A stretch of 64,000 nt of DNA from Anastatus disparis (GCA_017163975.1 JAFFSR010000093.1:258001-322000); one strand, 5' to 3'. Shown: positions 9,853-20,802, counted from the first letter of the stretch. The notes: generated by a model from the sequence alone, not told the origin. A program made the numbers and translations.

Positions 9853-10817
9853 ATATTACCCATCATTTCTTCGATCAACAATCCTACTCATATGTTGGCT
9901 AAAATTTTGTGTAAATCGCTTAAGAAATTTATTAAACTACCCAAATCACATATTAATAACAGTATACAGTTGAAAGAAAAATTAAATAACATTGTTGTAC
10001 CTAATGAATTCGTGCTTTTATCATTAGATGTAAAATCTTTATATACTAATGTACCATGTGAGTTGGTCCTTAATGCTATAGATAAGAGAATAATAGACAT
10101 TAGAAACTGTAAAATACCGATTTCAGAAATAAGGAGAGGCATTCAATTTCTGTACAATAATACATATTTTGTCTTTAACAATGTTTTCTATAAACAGATA
10201 TTTGGCTGCCCAATGGGCTCTCCGATTTCCCGTTGTTCGCTGATATTACTATGGAAGACCTTGAAGAAAGTTGTCTAAATAGATTAAAATTAGAATTTGA
10301 CATTATACCGTTGTTTTACTACAGATACGTTGATGACACTATTTTATGTATTCATAAAAATCATATCGAAACTGTGGTAAATATTTTTAATGCATACAAT
10401 GAAAAATTACAATTTACTTTTGAAGTTGAGGACAAAAATGCCATTAATTTTTTAGATTTGACTATAATTCGACACAACAACACCCTATGTTGTAATTGGT
10501 TCCAAAAACAGACAAACTCTGGTAAAATTTTGAATTTCTTATCAGATCATACTTTCCAACAAAAAATTAATATAGTTTACAATCTAATTGACAGAGCAAT
10601 TTTATTATCGGACGAAAAGTTTCATAAAAACAACTTGAAAATTGTAAAAGATATCTTAATAAATAATAATTATCCATTAAACTTTGTCAAAAAATATTCC
10701 AAAAAAGATTAGTCTCTATTTTTAATTCTAAAAATTCTAAAAAACCAAAAAATTCGAATTTTAGGAGTGTTGTGTCGATTCCATACATTAATAATTTTTA
10801 AAAAATGCAAAAATGTC
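9853..10817 (+). pseudogene. Penelope-like reverse transcriptase, plus-strand copy
   Basis: Same RT segment as the minus-strand copy: LLSLDVKSLYTNVP, GCPMGSPIS, YRYVDDTI, FLDLTI. One missing C within GATTTCCCGTTG (near 10230, compared with the other copy) shifts the frame inside motif B, and an A-run change near 10705 shifts it again, so it is not translatable as it stands. It begins exactly where the Helitron 3' sequence stops (compare 16488). Unlike the inverted copy it continues into the endonuclease domain at 10861-11235 and a ribozyme-like tail. Confidence 0.85.
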
Positions 10818-10860
10818 CTCAAAAATATAATATTGATTCAGTTCCAATGATTAATCAACC

Positions 10861-11235
10861 GTTAAAAATATTATAAAACTAGGCAAAGACAAATGTAATA
10901 CCTTCGACAACACTGGTTGTGTATATTCGATAGATTGTAAAGAATGCTCAGCTGTATACATCGGTGAGACAAAGAGGTCATTAAAAACGCGTATAAATGA
11001 ACATCAAAAATGTATAGGTGGCGAAACTGCTCTCTCTACACATACAAATTTATCAAAACATGAATTCGATTTTAAAGAAACAAAAATTTTAGATTTGGAA
11101 AAAAATTATAAAAAAAGAAAATTATCTGAAATGATATATATTAGTTTAAATAAGAACAGTATTAATAAGAAAGAAGATATTAAATTTCTTAGCCGAAAAT
11201 ATAGACCTATTATAAGAAGACTTAAAGGTCAATAA
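10861..11235 (+). CDS. GIY-YIG endonuclease domain of the Penelope-like element
   Basis: One uninterrupted frame of ~124 codons, continuous with the PLE polyprotein after frameshifts. It contains KLGKDKCN, then CVYSIDCKECSAVYIGETKR, which carries the VYSI...VYIG form of the GIY-YIG motif, the conserved Arg in TRINEH, and a C-terminal Glu region (SEMIYISLNK). In Penelope-like elements this domain nicks DNA for target-primed insertion. It ends RRLKGQ-stop at 11235. There is no ATG start, since it is the C-terminal part of a fusion, so it is not expressed alone unless the frameshifts upstream are bypassed. Key residues look preserved while the RT in front is broken. Confidence 0.8.
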   Translation, partial: VKNIIKLGKDKCNTFDNTGCVYSIDCKECSAVYIGETKRSLKTRINEHQKCIGGETALSTHTNLSKHEFDFKETKILDLEKNYKKRKLSEMIYISLNKNSINKKEDIKFLSRKYRPIIRRLKGQ

Positions 11236-11474
11236 CTTATTATTTTGTATTTTCTTTTCATTTCTGGAGGTTTATTATAGTTTAATATTATTGTATGTTG
11301 TCAATTTGATTTGTGTCGACGAAGAGGATACTTACTCTTAATATTTAAATTTTGACGATCATGTAAAATTTGTGCGATATAATTTTAAGGTTTGTTTTAT
11401 AACTTTATTGGTGGAAGTGTGTTCTTGTATATTCTTATATAATGTAATATTTTATTTATTTGTTTTATTTTTTA

Positions 11475-11530
11475 ATAAAGTCTGAAGAGGTCAGCAAACC
11501 CTGGGCTGACGAAACGTCACATAATACTCG
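11475..11530 (+). ncRNA. Hammerhead-ribozyme-like motif of the Penelope element
   Basis: CTGAAGA (11482-11488) matches box CUGANGA. GTCAGC (11490-11495) pairs with GCTGAC (11505-11510). GAAA (11511-11514) is followed by CGTC, giving the minimal stem III typical of these elements, with cleavage expected after GTC at 11518. Stem I is weak (AGT/ACT-like pairs with mismatches). One extra G lies between box 1 and helix II relative to the canonical core. Hammerhead ribozymes are known in Penelope-like elements; activity here is unproven. Confidence 0.5.
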
Positions 11531-11849
11531 AAAATCTTTGAGTTTTATCATTTTTAATCCCTGAGAGATCGAAATAATCTATCATTCACATAAAACATGG
11601 AGGGACATATAATAATTCAACATTAAGATAATTATATTAAAAATTACAATAATAATAATCATAATAACAATCATAATATTGTATTAAACGAAGTTATTGA
11701 TAAAACAATAAAAGGCAAAGTAGAAAAAAAAATAAAGAAATCAAATGAAAAAATATTAATTGAAAAAATTAATTCAAAAAAAACTGATTGGTTGTATAGC
11801 AAATACATAGTAAAGAAAAAATCTCATATCTGAAAATTACATTGGTTCT

Positions 11850-12608
11850 ATGACAAATACATGTGTTTATTGTGATGCGCAACATTTTGCTTTCGAATAT
11901 ACTAAAAGTAACGATTTTTTTAATTGTTGTCATAAAGATAAAGTAGAATTGTTAAAAAATCCACCTTACCCAGAACAAATAATGTTTTTAGCAACTGAAT
12001 TAACGGAAGAAAGTATTCATTTTCGACGAAATATTAGGTTGTACAATAATGCTTTAGCATTCGCAAGTTTTGGTGCCAATTTTGATACATTGCCGGGTAA
12101 AGGACTACAAGTTATTAGAATATGTGGACAAGTTTACTATAATGTATATGTGTTACATCCTAATAAAGATGAAGCACGTAAATATGGACAATTATATATT
12201 TTGGATAATGAAATAGCAGCGATTAAACGACATAAGTTTAATACAAATTTAACATTATTAAAACATTTAGATAACTAAATAAGAAATATTAACCTTCATG
12301 CTAAAGCCTATAAAATGATGCATGAAGTAGAAGAAGAGGAACTACAACGATGTGCAAAAATCAATCGTCCTCTGAAAACTGTTACTATGTCTATTGTTCG
12401 CAATAATAATATGGATAAAAATAGATATAATCCACCTACCCGTAATGAAGTAGCAATATTATACGTTGGAGAAGACGATATGCCTCCTATTGAACGTAAT
12501 ATTGTCATTTACTCTAAGTGTGATAAACCAATTAGTATACCAACAACTAGCAAACACACAGATCCTATGACATATCTGCTTATTCATTCTAATGGTGGTT
12601 TTGGATGA
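11850..12608 (+). pseudogene. Helitron Rep-helicase, N-terminal region
   Basis: The segment begins NTCVYCDAQHFAFEY, the Cys-x2-Cys...His signature that opens many Helitron proteins, followed by FNCCHKDKVEL. It continues through ALAFASFGANFDTLPG and YNVYVLHPNKDEARKYGQLY, and after a TAA at ~12276 through VEEEELQRCAKINRPLKTV and MTYLLIHSNGGFG, which corresponds to the L(F/L)P..GG stretch before the Rep domain. Two stops and a frameshift break it. It is preceded by Lys-rich remnants (11640-11840). Confidence 0.75.
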
Positions 12609-12876
12609 ATGCCAAATATAAAAAATAAATTTGATAAAATCTAATATTAAAAATTTGCAATTTTATAATTATAGATTTAATGTTAAAAATGAATTTAATC
12701 CATTTCTTAATTAACGAAAATTATCTCAACAGTTCATTGTTGATGCGTTTGTAAAAGTTGGAACCTCCAGATGATATATTATACGAAAAAACCAAAACAT
12801 TCAAAAGTGATTTGTACAAAGGTGTTATGGACTATTTACATAACAAAAAAGAATTAGATTCTTAAAAATTGGAAAA

Positions 12877-14884
12877 ATGGTAATATTACCATCAAACTTT
12901 ACAGGAAGTCAACGATTTCAAAAACAAAATTACATTGAATCAATGACACTTGTAAATTATCATGGTAAACCTGACCTTTTTGTAACTATGACATGTAACC
13001 CACATTGGAAAGAAATAACTGAAAACTTGGAAATTCATAAAAATGCAATAGATAGACCAGATATTATAACAAAAGTATTTTATCAAAAAGTAGAAGAATT
13101 AAAAAAGTTAGTAATAAAAAAGGGAATATTAGGAAAATGTATTGCATATAGTTAGAGCCGCGGTGGCTCAGGGGCTAGAGCATCCGACTCTCACGCAGAG
13201 GGCTGGGGTTCGAATCCCGGTGAGGTCAGGATTTTTTCTCCATTTTTTAATTTAAATTTTGAAAGTGGAGGAAGTCCCGAGCTCACTGACACCGCAGTGG
13301 ACCACCCCCGAGAGACTTTTTTTGGTTTTAACAAAAACCGACGAAAGTCACTCGAGGGCCGGTAAGGCAGAACGCGACTGTTCAACTATTATGGTTGAGC
13401 TGGACCGTTCTGCCGGGTAGGTGTCGAGCTCCCGATGCGCTAAAAAGGATGGGTTGAGCGATGCTGTCCGCCTAAGTAGGCCTGCACGATCAAGTACCAC
13501 CTACCGGGTTAGGGAAAATTGAGGTATGGTTTCGAACGCGAAAACACCGGAACACAAAGGTGGTCGAGGTGTCACTTACTAGGCCAAATAGGCTGTAGGT
13601 GGTGAAACCCAAAAGATAGAGTATTGCATATAGTTATGTAATGAAATTTCAAAAACAAAGATTACCGCATATGCATATGTTGTTATTATTAGATAAAAAT
13701 GATAAATTTGACATTCCTGCAAAAGTTGATGAAATAATAAGTGCAGAAATCCCAAATAGAGATATTCATCCAAAATTATACAGTATTGTTAAACAATTTA
13801 TGATACACGGTCCCTGTGGTATGCAAAATATAAATTGTCCGTGTATGGATAAAAATACGAAACAATGTACGAGAAATATTCCAAAAAATTTTATAATGCA
13901 ACAACATTTAAATCAAATGGGTATCCACTATACAAACGCAAAAATGATGGCGTCAAAATTATTTTTAAAAATAAATTTACAGAAAGGATTGCAGATAATG
14001 GATTTGTTGTTCCTTATAATCCTTACTTATTATTAAAATTTAATGCACACAGAAACGTAGAAGTTTGTTCCATTGTACAATGCATTAAATATTCATTTAA
14101 ATACTGTTATGAAGGTCATGATTGTGCATACATTAAAATACATCAAGTAAATGTAGATTTTCAATCAGAAAATAAAGACACTTTTGAAAATGACAATAGT
14201 GAAAATGTTGAATATGAATATGACGAAATCCAACAATACATTAATACCTGTTATTTATGTTTACCTAAAGCAATCCACAGATTATTAGAATATCCTTTAC
14301 ATGTTATTTCACATACTATAGAACGTCTAAGCGTTCATGAAGAAAATCAACAAAACGTATTTTTTAAAGAAGATAAAAAAGAAATGATCATGCAAAAAAA
14401 TATGGGAACAATATTAACAGCATATTTTAAATTGAAAAGAGAAGATTCTGAAGCACGAAATTACTTGTATTCAGAAATACCAAATTTTTCTACATTTAAT
14501 GAAAAACTAAAAAAGTGGAATAAAAGAAAAAAAAAAGGAAAACCAATACTCAGTAGAATGTACTTAGTAAGCCCGAAAAATAGAGGACGGTATTTTATTA
14601 GGTTATTACTATTACATGTTAAAGGAGCCACGTCTTTTAAAGCTTTGCGTACTGTTGATGATGTGATGTACAACTCGTTTTATGAGGCAGCTAAGGAAAA
14701 ACAATTAATTAATGAAGATGAAGAATGGGATAGATGTTTGGAAGAAGCATCTTCAACAGAATTCCTTTATGCCCTTCGTGAATTATTTGGTTTTATTTGC
14801 GTTGATCATAATCCTATAAATGCACTAGATTTATATGAAAAATATAAAGATAAATTTACCACCCTAAATACGAAAAAAATGTAG
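12877..14884 (+). pseudogene. Helitron rolling-circle Rep domain, split by a SINE
   Basis: 12877-13154 encodes ESMTLVNYHGKPDLFVTMTC, and the frame resumes exactly after the SINE at 13637 with FQKQRLPHMHMLLLL, which contains the HxH (HUH) metal site. 13865-14884, in a second frame after a shift near 13890-13950, encodes KNDGVKIIFKN, FVVPYNPYLLLKFNAHRNVE and CIKYSFKYCYEGHD, which carries the Tyr residues for strand nicking. Removal of the SINE and one copy of its 16-bp duplication restores the reading frame across the junction. Helitron Rep nicks and joins DNA at the element ends. The frameshift makes it inactive. Confidence 0.85.
13155..13620 (+). mobile_element. tRNA-derived SINE with 16-bp target-site duplication
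   Basis: The first ~75 bases resemble a tRNA gene with RNA polymerase III signals: A box TGGCTCAGGGGCTAGAGC (13163-13180) and B box GGTTCGAATCC (13206-13216). The remaining ~390 bases are an unrelated body ending ACCCAAAAGATAGAG. GTATTGCATATAGTTA flanks it exactly on both sides (13139-13154 and 13621-13636), as expected for LINE-driven insertion. It interrupts the Helitron Rep gene, so it arrived after the Helitron. It is GC-richer than its surroundings. The open frame on its minus strand is not a gene. Confidence 0.9.
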
Positions 14885-14898
14885 GTGAAAATTTTGCA

Positions 14899-15771
14899 TT
14901 GAATGTTATTAAAAATGATTTGCAAGTCAATGGATTTTCATTAAACGATTTTAATTTACCTAACATAAACACATTTATAGAAGAAGATAATGATGAAACC
15001 ATTTTAAATCATAATAAATATATTCTTAATGAATTGGAAATAAAAATAAATTCTTTAAATAATAAACAAAGGCAAATATTCAACTCTACACTAAAAAGTT
15101 TAAACAACCAAAGTAAAGAAAAATATATTTTTATAGATGGACTAGGTGGAAGTAGAAAAAGTTATTTACTTAACGTTTCAATAGCTTATTTTAAATATCA
15201 TACTATACATTAAATATGTGTAGCTTGTACAGGTATAGCAGCAAATTCTTCAGTCGATAGAAAAACCGTGCATACAACATTTAAACTACCGTTAAATATA
15301 ACAAATTGTACAACTTGTAATGTTAAGCCTAATTCTGCAGAAGGCAAACAATTAAAGGAAACATAAATAATTATTCGGGATGAAATATCCATGACTTCAA
15401 AATTTACTTTTAAAGCGGTTAACCGTCTTTTTCAAGATTTATGCGATGTAAACCAATCCTTCGGTGGTAAAACTGTAATTATATCAGGAGATTTCAGGCA
15501 AACATTACCAATTGTAAGACATGGTAGCCGTATGAACATTATTGAAAATTCAGTTAAATTTAGTTTATTAAGGGAAAATTTTAAGCAAATGAAGTTAAAT
15601 GAAAATCTGCGAGTTTCGGATAATAATAGTCATTTTAAACAATGGTTATTAGATGTCGGAGAAGGAAAACGCCGCAATGTTTTTGAAGATAATAATAAAG
15701 TAAGTGCTATATCAGATAATTTTATTATTAAAGAAAATCTTGTCGAAGAAAAATATTCGGAAAAACAATAA
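14899..15771 (+). pseudogene. Helitron PIF1-like helicase, motifs I-III
   Basis: Reads NNKQRQIFNSTLKSLNNQ, then the Walker A region FIDGLGGSRKSYLLN (expected GxxGxGKS/T, here altered to GGSRKS), a stop near 15213, ATGIAANSSVDRKTVHTTFKLP-like sequence (15230-15290), Walker B IIRDEISM, the TVIISGDFRQTLPIV motif, and MKLNENLRV. SF1 helicases of this type unwind the strand during Helitron replication. A stop at ~15211, another at ~15364 and an altered P-loop show decay. The helicase continues in 15775-16452. Confidence 0.85.
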
Positions 15772-15774
15772 AAA

Positions 15775-16452
15775 TAGACAATACGAATATAACGGAAAAA
15801 GTTATTTCGGCCCCTAAAAATAATGATGTAACTAAAATCAATAATAATGTTTTGAATTTAATGGAAGGAAACCATGTTGAATATTTGAGTATTGATACAG
15901 CTGAAGATGATAATAAAGAAAATTTAGATATTATGTTACTTACAGAATTTTGAAATAAGTTAACTCCTAATGGACTTCCATCTCATAAATGACATTTAAA
16001 AGTAGGGGCTATCATAATACTTTTAAGAAATTTAAATGTCAATAAGGAACTTTGTAATGGAACAAGGCTGATAGTAAAAAAATTGCTCAAATATTCCATT
16101 CAAGCGGAATTAGCAACTGGTCAAAACAAAGGTAAATTAGTTTTCATTCCAAGAATAAGCTTATCTTCATCTACGGAAGAAATTCTATTTAATGTGCAAC
16201 GAAAACAGTTTTTTATTAGATCAGGATTTGCAATGACTATTAATAAATCACAAAGACAATCTTATGAAAAAGTTGGTGTTTATTTGCCTTACCAGTTTCC
16301 AGTCATGGGCAATTATATGTTGCTCTTTCAAGGACGAAATTTAAAAATAATTTAAAATTATTTTCAGGTGACTACGCTATTGTCAACGGAGAAAATAAGA
16401 ATAATCAGAACACAATATTTACAAAAAACATTGTTTATAAAGAGATATTGTG
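15775..16452 (+). pseudogene. Helitron helicase C-terminus and 3' end
   Basis: After several frame changes the sequence reads NKELCNGTRLIVKKLLKYSI, QAELATGQNKGKLVFIPR, and the SF1 motif V-like FAMTINKSQ at ~16230, then a degenerate motif VI (MGNYMLLFQGR). Past a frameshift at ~16350 it reads GDYAIVNGENKNN and KNIVYKEIL-stop, which fits the usual C-terminus of these proteins. The segment 16094-16488 is the parental copy of the sequence rearranged at 9259-9853. Confidence 0.8.
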
Positions 16453-16539
16453 AAGAATATGTCAAGAGATGTTGTTTATATTTATGTTTTGGATTGTGTA
16501 ATAGTTGAACTCGAAATATAATAAAAAATATATTAACTG

Positions 16540-16540
<1 letters not shown>

Positions 16541-16571
<31 letters not shown>
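16541..16571. repeat. (TA)n microsatellite
   Basis: Pure TATATA tract immediately before the 30-bp minisatellite. Confidence 0.9.
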
Positions 16572-16575
<4 letters not shown>

Positions 16576-16601
16576 CAACTGACGCTTCCAAAATAGTTTG
16601 T

Positions 16602-16916
16602 TATGATGTCGAATCAGCTGTATAAAGAACGCACTGTTAAATCGGCTGCATACGAGGATACGCTATTAAATCGACTACATAAAGGAATTCGCTGTTGAAT
16701 CGGCTACACATTGGGATGCGCTGTTAAATCGGCTGCATATAGGGATGCGCTGTTGAATCGGCTGCATATTGGAATGCGTTGCTTAAATGGCTGTATATTG
16801 GGATGCGCTGTTTAATCAGCTGCACATGAAGATGTGCTGTTATAGCTATTAAATCAGCTGCATATGGAGATGCGCTGTATCATAGACTGCATACGGGAAT
16901 ACGCTATTAGATTTGC
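16602..16916. repeat. Minisatellite, ~30-bp unit, about ten copies
   Basis: Consensus unit is near CGCTGTTAAATCGGCTGCAT + ATNGGGATG. Copies diverge by about 10-25% (CGCTATTAAATCGACTACAT, CGCTGTTTAATCAGCTGCAC). No coding signal is seen. It lies directly downstream of the Helitron 3' end. Confidence 0.85.
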
Positions 16917-17140
16917 AATGTCTAGTAAGAGAAAAAGACGTTAAAACATTGCATTTAAAATAAAAAAAAATATTAAAGCATCTGGAGCAGAGCCTGTATT
17001 AAACATTATAAAAATACGCTCTACTGAAGAATCCAATGTAAAAGTATATAGGTTTGGATGAACCGCTACGTTAGAAAACATATGGACCAAAAAAATGTAA
17101 GAATCAAAAAAATATTGGGCCAAAAAAAATATTTTTTAAA

Positions 17141-17995
17141 AAGATATTAGACTTGAAAAATATAAGGCCCGAGAACATATAAGGCCCAAGAAAATATGAG
17201 GCCCAAAAAAGGCCCAAGAAAATATAGGGCCCAAAATAATATAAGACTCAAGAAAATAGAAGGCCCAAGAAAATATAAGGCCCAAAATAATATAAGGCTT
17301 AAGAAAATATACGGCCCAAGAAAATTCGAGGCCCTAAGAAAATATAAGGCTTAAAAAAATAAAAAGCCCAAAAAATATAAAGACCAAAAAAATATTGGGC
17401 TCAAAAAAATATTGAGTCCAAAAATAATATGGCCCAAAAAAAATAAGGCTTAAGAAAATATAGGCCCCAAAATAATATAAGGCCCAAGAAAATATAAGGT
17501 TTGCAAAAATAAAAAGCCCAAAAAATATAGAGACCAAGAAAATATTATGCCCAAAATATATTGAGTCCAAAAAATTATAAGGCTTAAGAAAATTATAAGG
17601 CCCAAGAAAATATAAAACTCAAAAAAAATAAGGGTAAGAAAATATAAGGCCTAAAAAAATAAGGCACAAGAAAATATAGGGCCCAAAATGATATGAGGCC
17701 CAAAAAATATAGAGACCAAAAAAATATTGGGCCCAAAAAAATATTAAGTCCAAAAAATTATAAGACCCAAGAAAATATAAGGCCCAAGAAAATATAAGGC
17801 CTACGAAAATATAAAGCCCAAGAAAATATAAAGCCCAAATAATATAGAGACCAAAAAAATATTGGGCCCAAAAAAATATTGAGTTTAAATAAATATAGGG
17901 CGCAAGAAAGTATAAGGCCCAAAGAATATAAAGCACAAAAAAATATAGAAACCAAAAAAGTATTGGACCCGAAAAAATTAGGCTCGAAAAAATAA
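17141..17995. repeat. Minisatellite, ~17-19-bp AAATATAAGGCCCAAGA-type unit
   Basis: Dozens of variants of AAAATATAAGGCCCAAGA and AATATTGGGCCCAAAAA follow one another. On the minus strand the repeat lacks stop codons in long stretches and would encode a hydrophobic FWALYFLGLYIF-type repeat. This is a by-product of the unit's composition, and unit-length changes break the frame repeatedly. Confidence 0.85.
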
Positions 17996-20056
17996 AAAAT
18001 CCCTTTTAATAAAATAAAAAAAATTTTAGATACCAACATTGTAGGATATTTTTCTAAAATAGTTTTATTTGAACAATTATTAAAATTAGCAATTACATTC
18101 TAAATAAATGCTATTTACAATGTTCCTTCTAAGTACTACACCAATATTCTTTTAAATGCTGTTTAAGATTTCAATAAGTTAGTTAATTTACCAAAATAAT
18201 TAAATAAAATTATATGACACAAATTCTATACTCTGATTTCTGAAAATCATTTGTATTTTTATTCTACAACATTTACAATCATGAAATTGCATTAGCCATT
18301 AACAATTGCAAAATAAATAAATATATATGAAAAAACGTTGAAACATTTATTATTTATTTAAGAATAATTTAGTATTTATTTTTCAAAAATTCTTGTACGG
18401 TTCTTGTTGCAAACTTAAAGTTCCGATTCACTACGATGTTCTCTTATGAATTAAAAGTTATCTAGCACAACGGAGGAAAATACATTTTGTTTTGTACCAA
18501 TATGTCTTTTTTACGCCAACATCAAATTCATATTATTGATACAGCAGTAACGAAATTTACAAAACTTACACTTTCCTTAAAATAGGTATTGTTACAATGA
18601 TATCCTTTTTTCTTACGAAATTCAGAGTAAAAAAAATGTAGCCTAGCTAATTGTCGAGAGTAACAAGATTTTGAGTAAGGGGAAGGGATTGTCTTTTAAA
18701 TTATTTCATTATTTACATTAGGCTTATAAAGCATGCGTTCGAACCCCGGAGGAGCAAATAAAAAGACAAAAAAATAGAATTAAGTTTAATATAATGTCAT
18801 GTGGTTATGGGCCATGACACTGCGACAAATCATGCGTATCTACAAATTTATATTATATTGACGGCGAAAATAGAGAATATGGAAATACGATTTGTAAAGA
18901 TAAACAATAGGAATAAGGTTAAACAATATTAGGGTTTTTTTTATGTAGGAAAATGGCGTCTCATGCCTTTAATCAGAGTCAAATTAATTCCATTTAAACA
19001 AAAACAGTTAAATGTAAAATTTTCTCTTTGAATAGAATCAACTTTAAAAGGAAAATAAATCATTTCGAGATATATGCAAGGGTTACCTGATTCAGCGCGC
19101 GAAAAATTTTTTGAAAAGAATTAATATTGAATAAACATAAGAGCACATCACGTAATAAACTAGTTTTCCTATGTATACATATTTTAACAAAAGGAAAATG
19201 AAATAAATTAATAAATGAAACTATGAGAATGAATAAAGGATAATAGGAAAAAAAATTTAGAGGGGGACACATGCAGTTTTTACGCGAGAGTGCATGTTTG
19301 AGCCATTATCAAGTGAACGATGGGAAATCTAACGTCACTGTGCAGGGTGGAAGCCAGATTTGTAACGTGACTTATGATGGCATATCAATATGTTATTCAG
19401 GGAATGAGCATAATGTAATAAAATGTGAGTGTTTTTGCTAAAGAAGAAACAGCAAGATGCGGTTTAATTTTATAAGGGGTACTGCTGTATTTTTGCGAAT
19501 AAATAAATAAGAATAACAAGAAAAATAATGAAGATAAATAAAATTGCGATAGTCGACAAATAAAGGGAAAGATTATATGTAATACCATGAACTAAAATGT
19601 TTGAATAAAATTGTTGTAAATCTAAAAGAATAAATTCAGAAAAGAATGACACTAAATTAAACTAAAAAAAAAGAAAATGTTTAGATACTAGAAGAATAAA
19701 TTGAATTAAAATCATTGTATGCAAGAAGAAAAATATTAACAACAGAGGGAAAATGTTCAATTATTAGGATCCGAAGAGACACCAAGATAAGACAGCTAAA
19801 TAGATAATTCAAAATATCAACTGCAACCCAAAATCTAAACTAGAAATATAAGTTAAGATATAATTTTTTTTACGCAAGATTAAAAGATATGCGTGATATA
19901 ATATCCGTTTAGTATAAGAATATTAGAGTAAGAATGAAGTTTCAATTGAATGATGGCACTGGCTGAAATATACTGAATTCCATTAAGTAGAACACCTAAC
20001 TATATTTGTAACCGAATCCAGAAAGCAAACATTAATCTCCATAACATAATATGACC
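17996..20056. other. AT-rich interval, no gene seen
   Basis: I see no conserved coding segment, RNA gene or clear repeat. A B-box-like GCGTTCGAACCCCGG at ~18737 has no A box. Short minus-strand open frames at 19060-19650 are low-complexity and unlikely to be genes. Confidence 0.5.
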
Positions 20057-20797
20057 TCTGGAATATCCTTAATATAAATTGTGACAACCTTAGGGATTAG
20101 AAGGTTGCACTAAAATATAAATAAGATAAGATGCGGGTTTCCAATTAATTAAATAAAAAAGAGGCTTTATTTTAATGGTTATACACTTATAGCACGCGCG
20201 CTCAAAATGGACGTCAGCCGCGTCGGCACGATGAAAAGCAGATAGTGACAAAAACATAAGCTTAAAGGGACACGAGCAATAAACACACACAAAAAAGAAT
20301 TAGAAAAGCACGGAGGGAATATACGCAATAGAACGCGCACGCGATTGCCCGGCACACACGTCACAAAAGAAAGAAGGAAATTATATTATTTTAATTAACA
20401 ATCGTGCACTGCTCTGGCAACAACCCGAAGCCTTGCCAAGCACAATAAAATAAATTATAGAATAGTGAATCTATCTATTTTCGCTCACTTAAGCTCACGA
20501 TATTCGCACACACAAAAAAATACTACGCAATATCGCAAGTCGCTCACAAGTCGTAATGACTCTATATTGGACGCCGGCGACAGTAGGAATGATGCAATGC
20601 CTTTCCTTCTTGTCTCAAGCTGCTTGCTATCTATATAAGTGCTCAGTATACGTGCTTTACACATTCGCATGTGTGTGCCATCGATCCTGGGTCATAGATA
20701 GGAATATTTGACTCGCGTGATCTGCTTTCCGTCATACCAGTAGTTGGATCCTCTTTTCTGTCGTCTATATGCGCTACAAATATACATACAAGTAACA
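20057..20797 (-). mobile_element. Candidate solo LTR
   Basis: This GC-richer block reads on the minus strand from TGTTACTTG (20797) to ATTCCAGA (20057). TGACC lies directly outside each end (20052-20056 and 20798-20802), consistent with a 5-bp duplication. In that direction a TATA-like TTATATAG (~20630) and a poly(A) signal AATAAAG (~20170) follow in LTR order. The 3' end lacks the usual CA, and no internal retrotransposon sequence adjoins, hence a solo LTR at best. Confidence 0.4.
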
Positions 20798-20802
20798 TGA
20801 CC

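Larger units (their letters stand above)
8290..10817. repeat. Palindrome with ~1.16-kb near-identical arms (Penelope + Helitron end)
   Basis: Left arm 8290-9452 is the reverse complement of right arm 9659-10817 with only a few single-base or small-indel differences. The 206-bp spacer continues the left arm's minus-strand helicase fragment. Each arm contains the 3' end of the Helitron (also present once, unrearranged, at 16094-16488) joined to the same 5'-truncated Penelope-like reverse transcriptase. The high arm identity implies a recent inverted duplication, gene conversion, or an assembly/amplification artefact. Confidence 0.9.
6888..16488 (+). mobile_element. Helitron, decayed and multiply interrupted
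   Basis: Plus-strand coding remnants appear in Helitron order: a Ulp1-like protease piece (6888-7440), a lysine/glutamate-rich N-terminal segment (7483-7826), a Cys-containing N-terminal domain (11850-12610), the rolling-circle Rep domain with HxH (12877-14884), and a PIF1-like SF1 helicase (14899-16452). Helitrons move as single-stranded circles by HUH/tyrosine chemistry and make no TSD. Insertions inside it: a small TIR element (7827-8235), a Penelope palindrome (8290-11540) and a SINE (13155-13620). The true Helitron 5' and 3' ends (TC... and CTRR with hairpin) were not identified; the bounds are those of recognisable sequence. Confidence 0.8.

Noticed and set aside
17334..18039. Three minus-strand frames encoding Phe/Leu/Tyr-rich proteins
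   Set aside because: Direct translation of a minisatellite; frame changes with unit length.
18720..18765. tRNA/SINE-like B box GCGTTCGAACCCCGG
   Set aside because: No A box at the proper distance and no duplication flanks.
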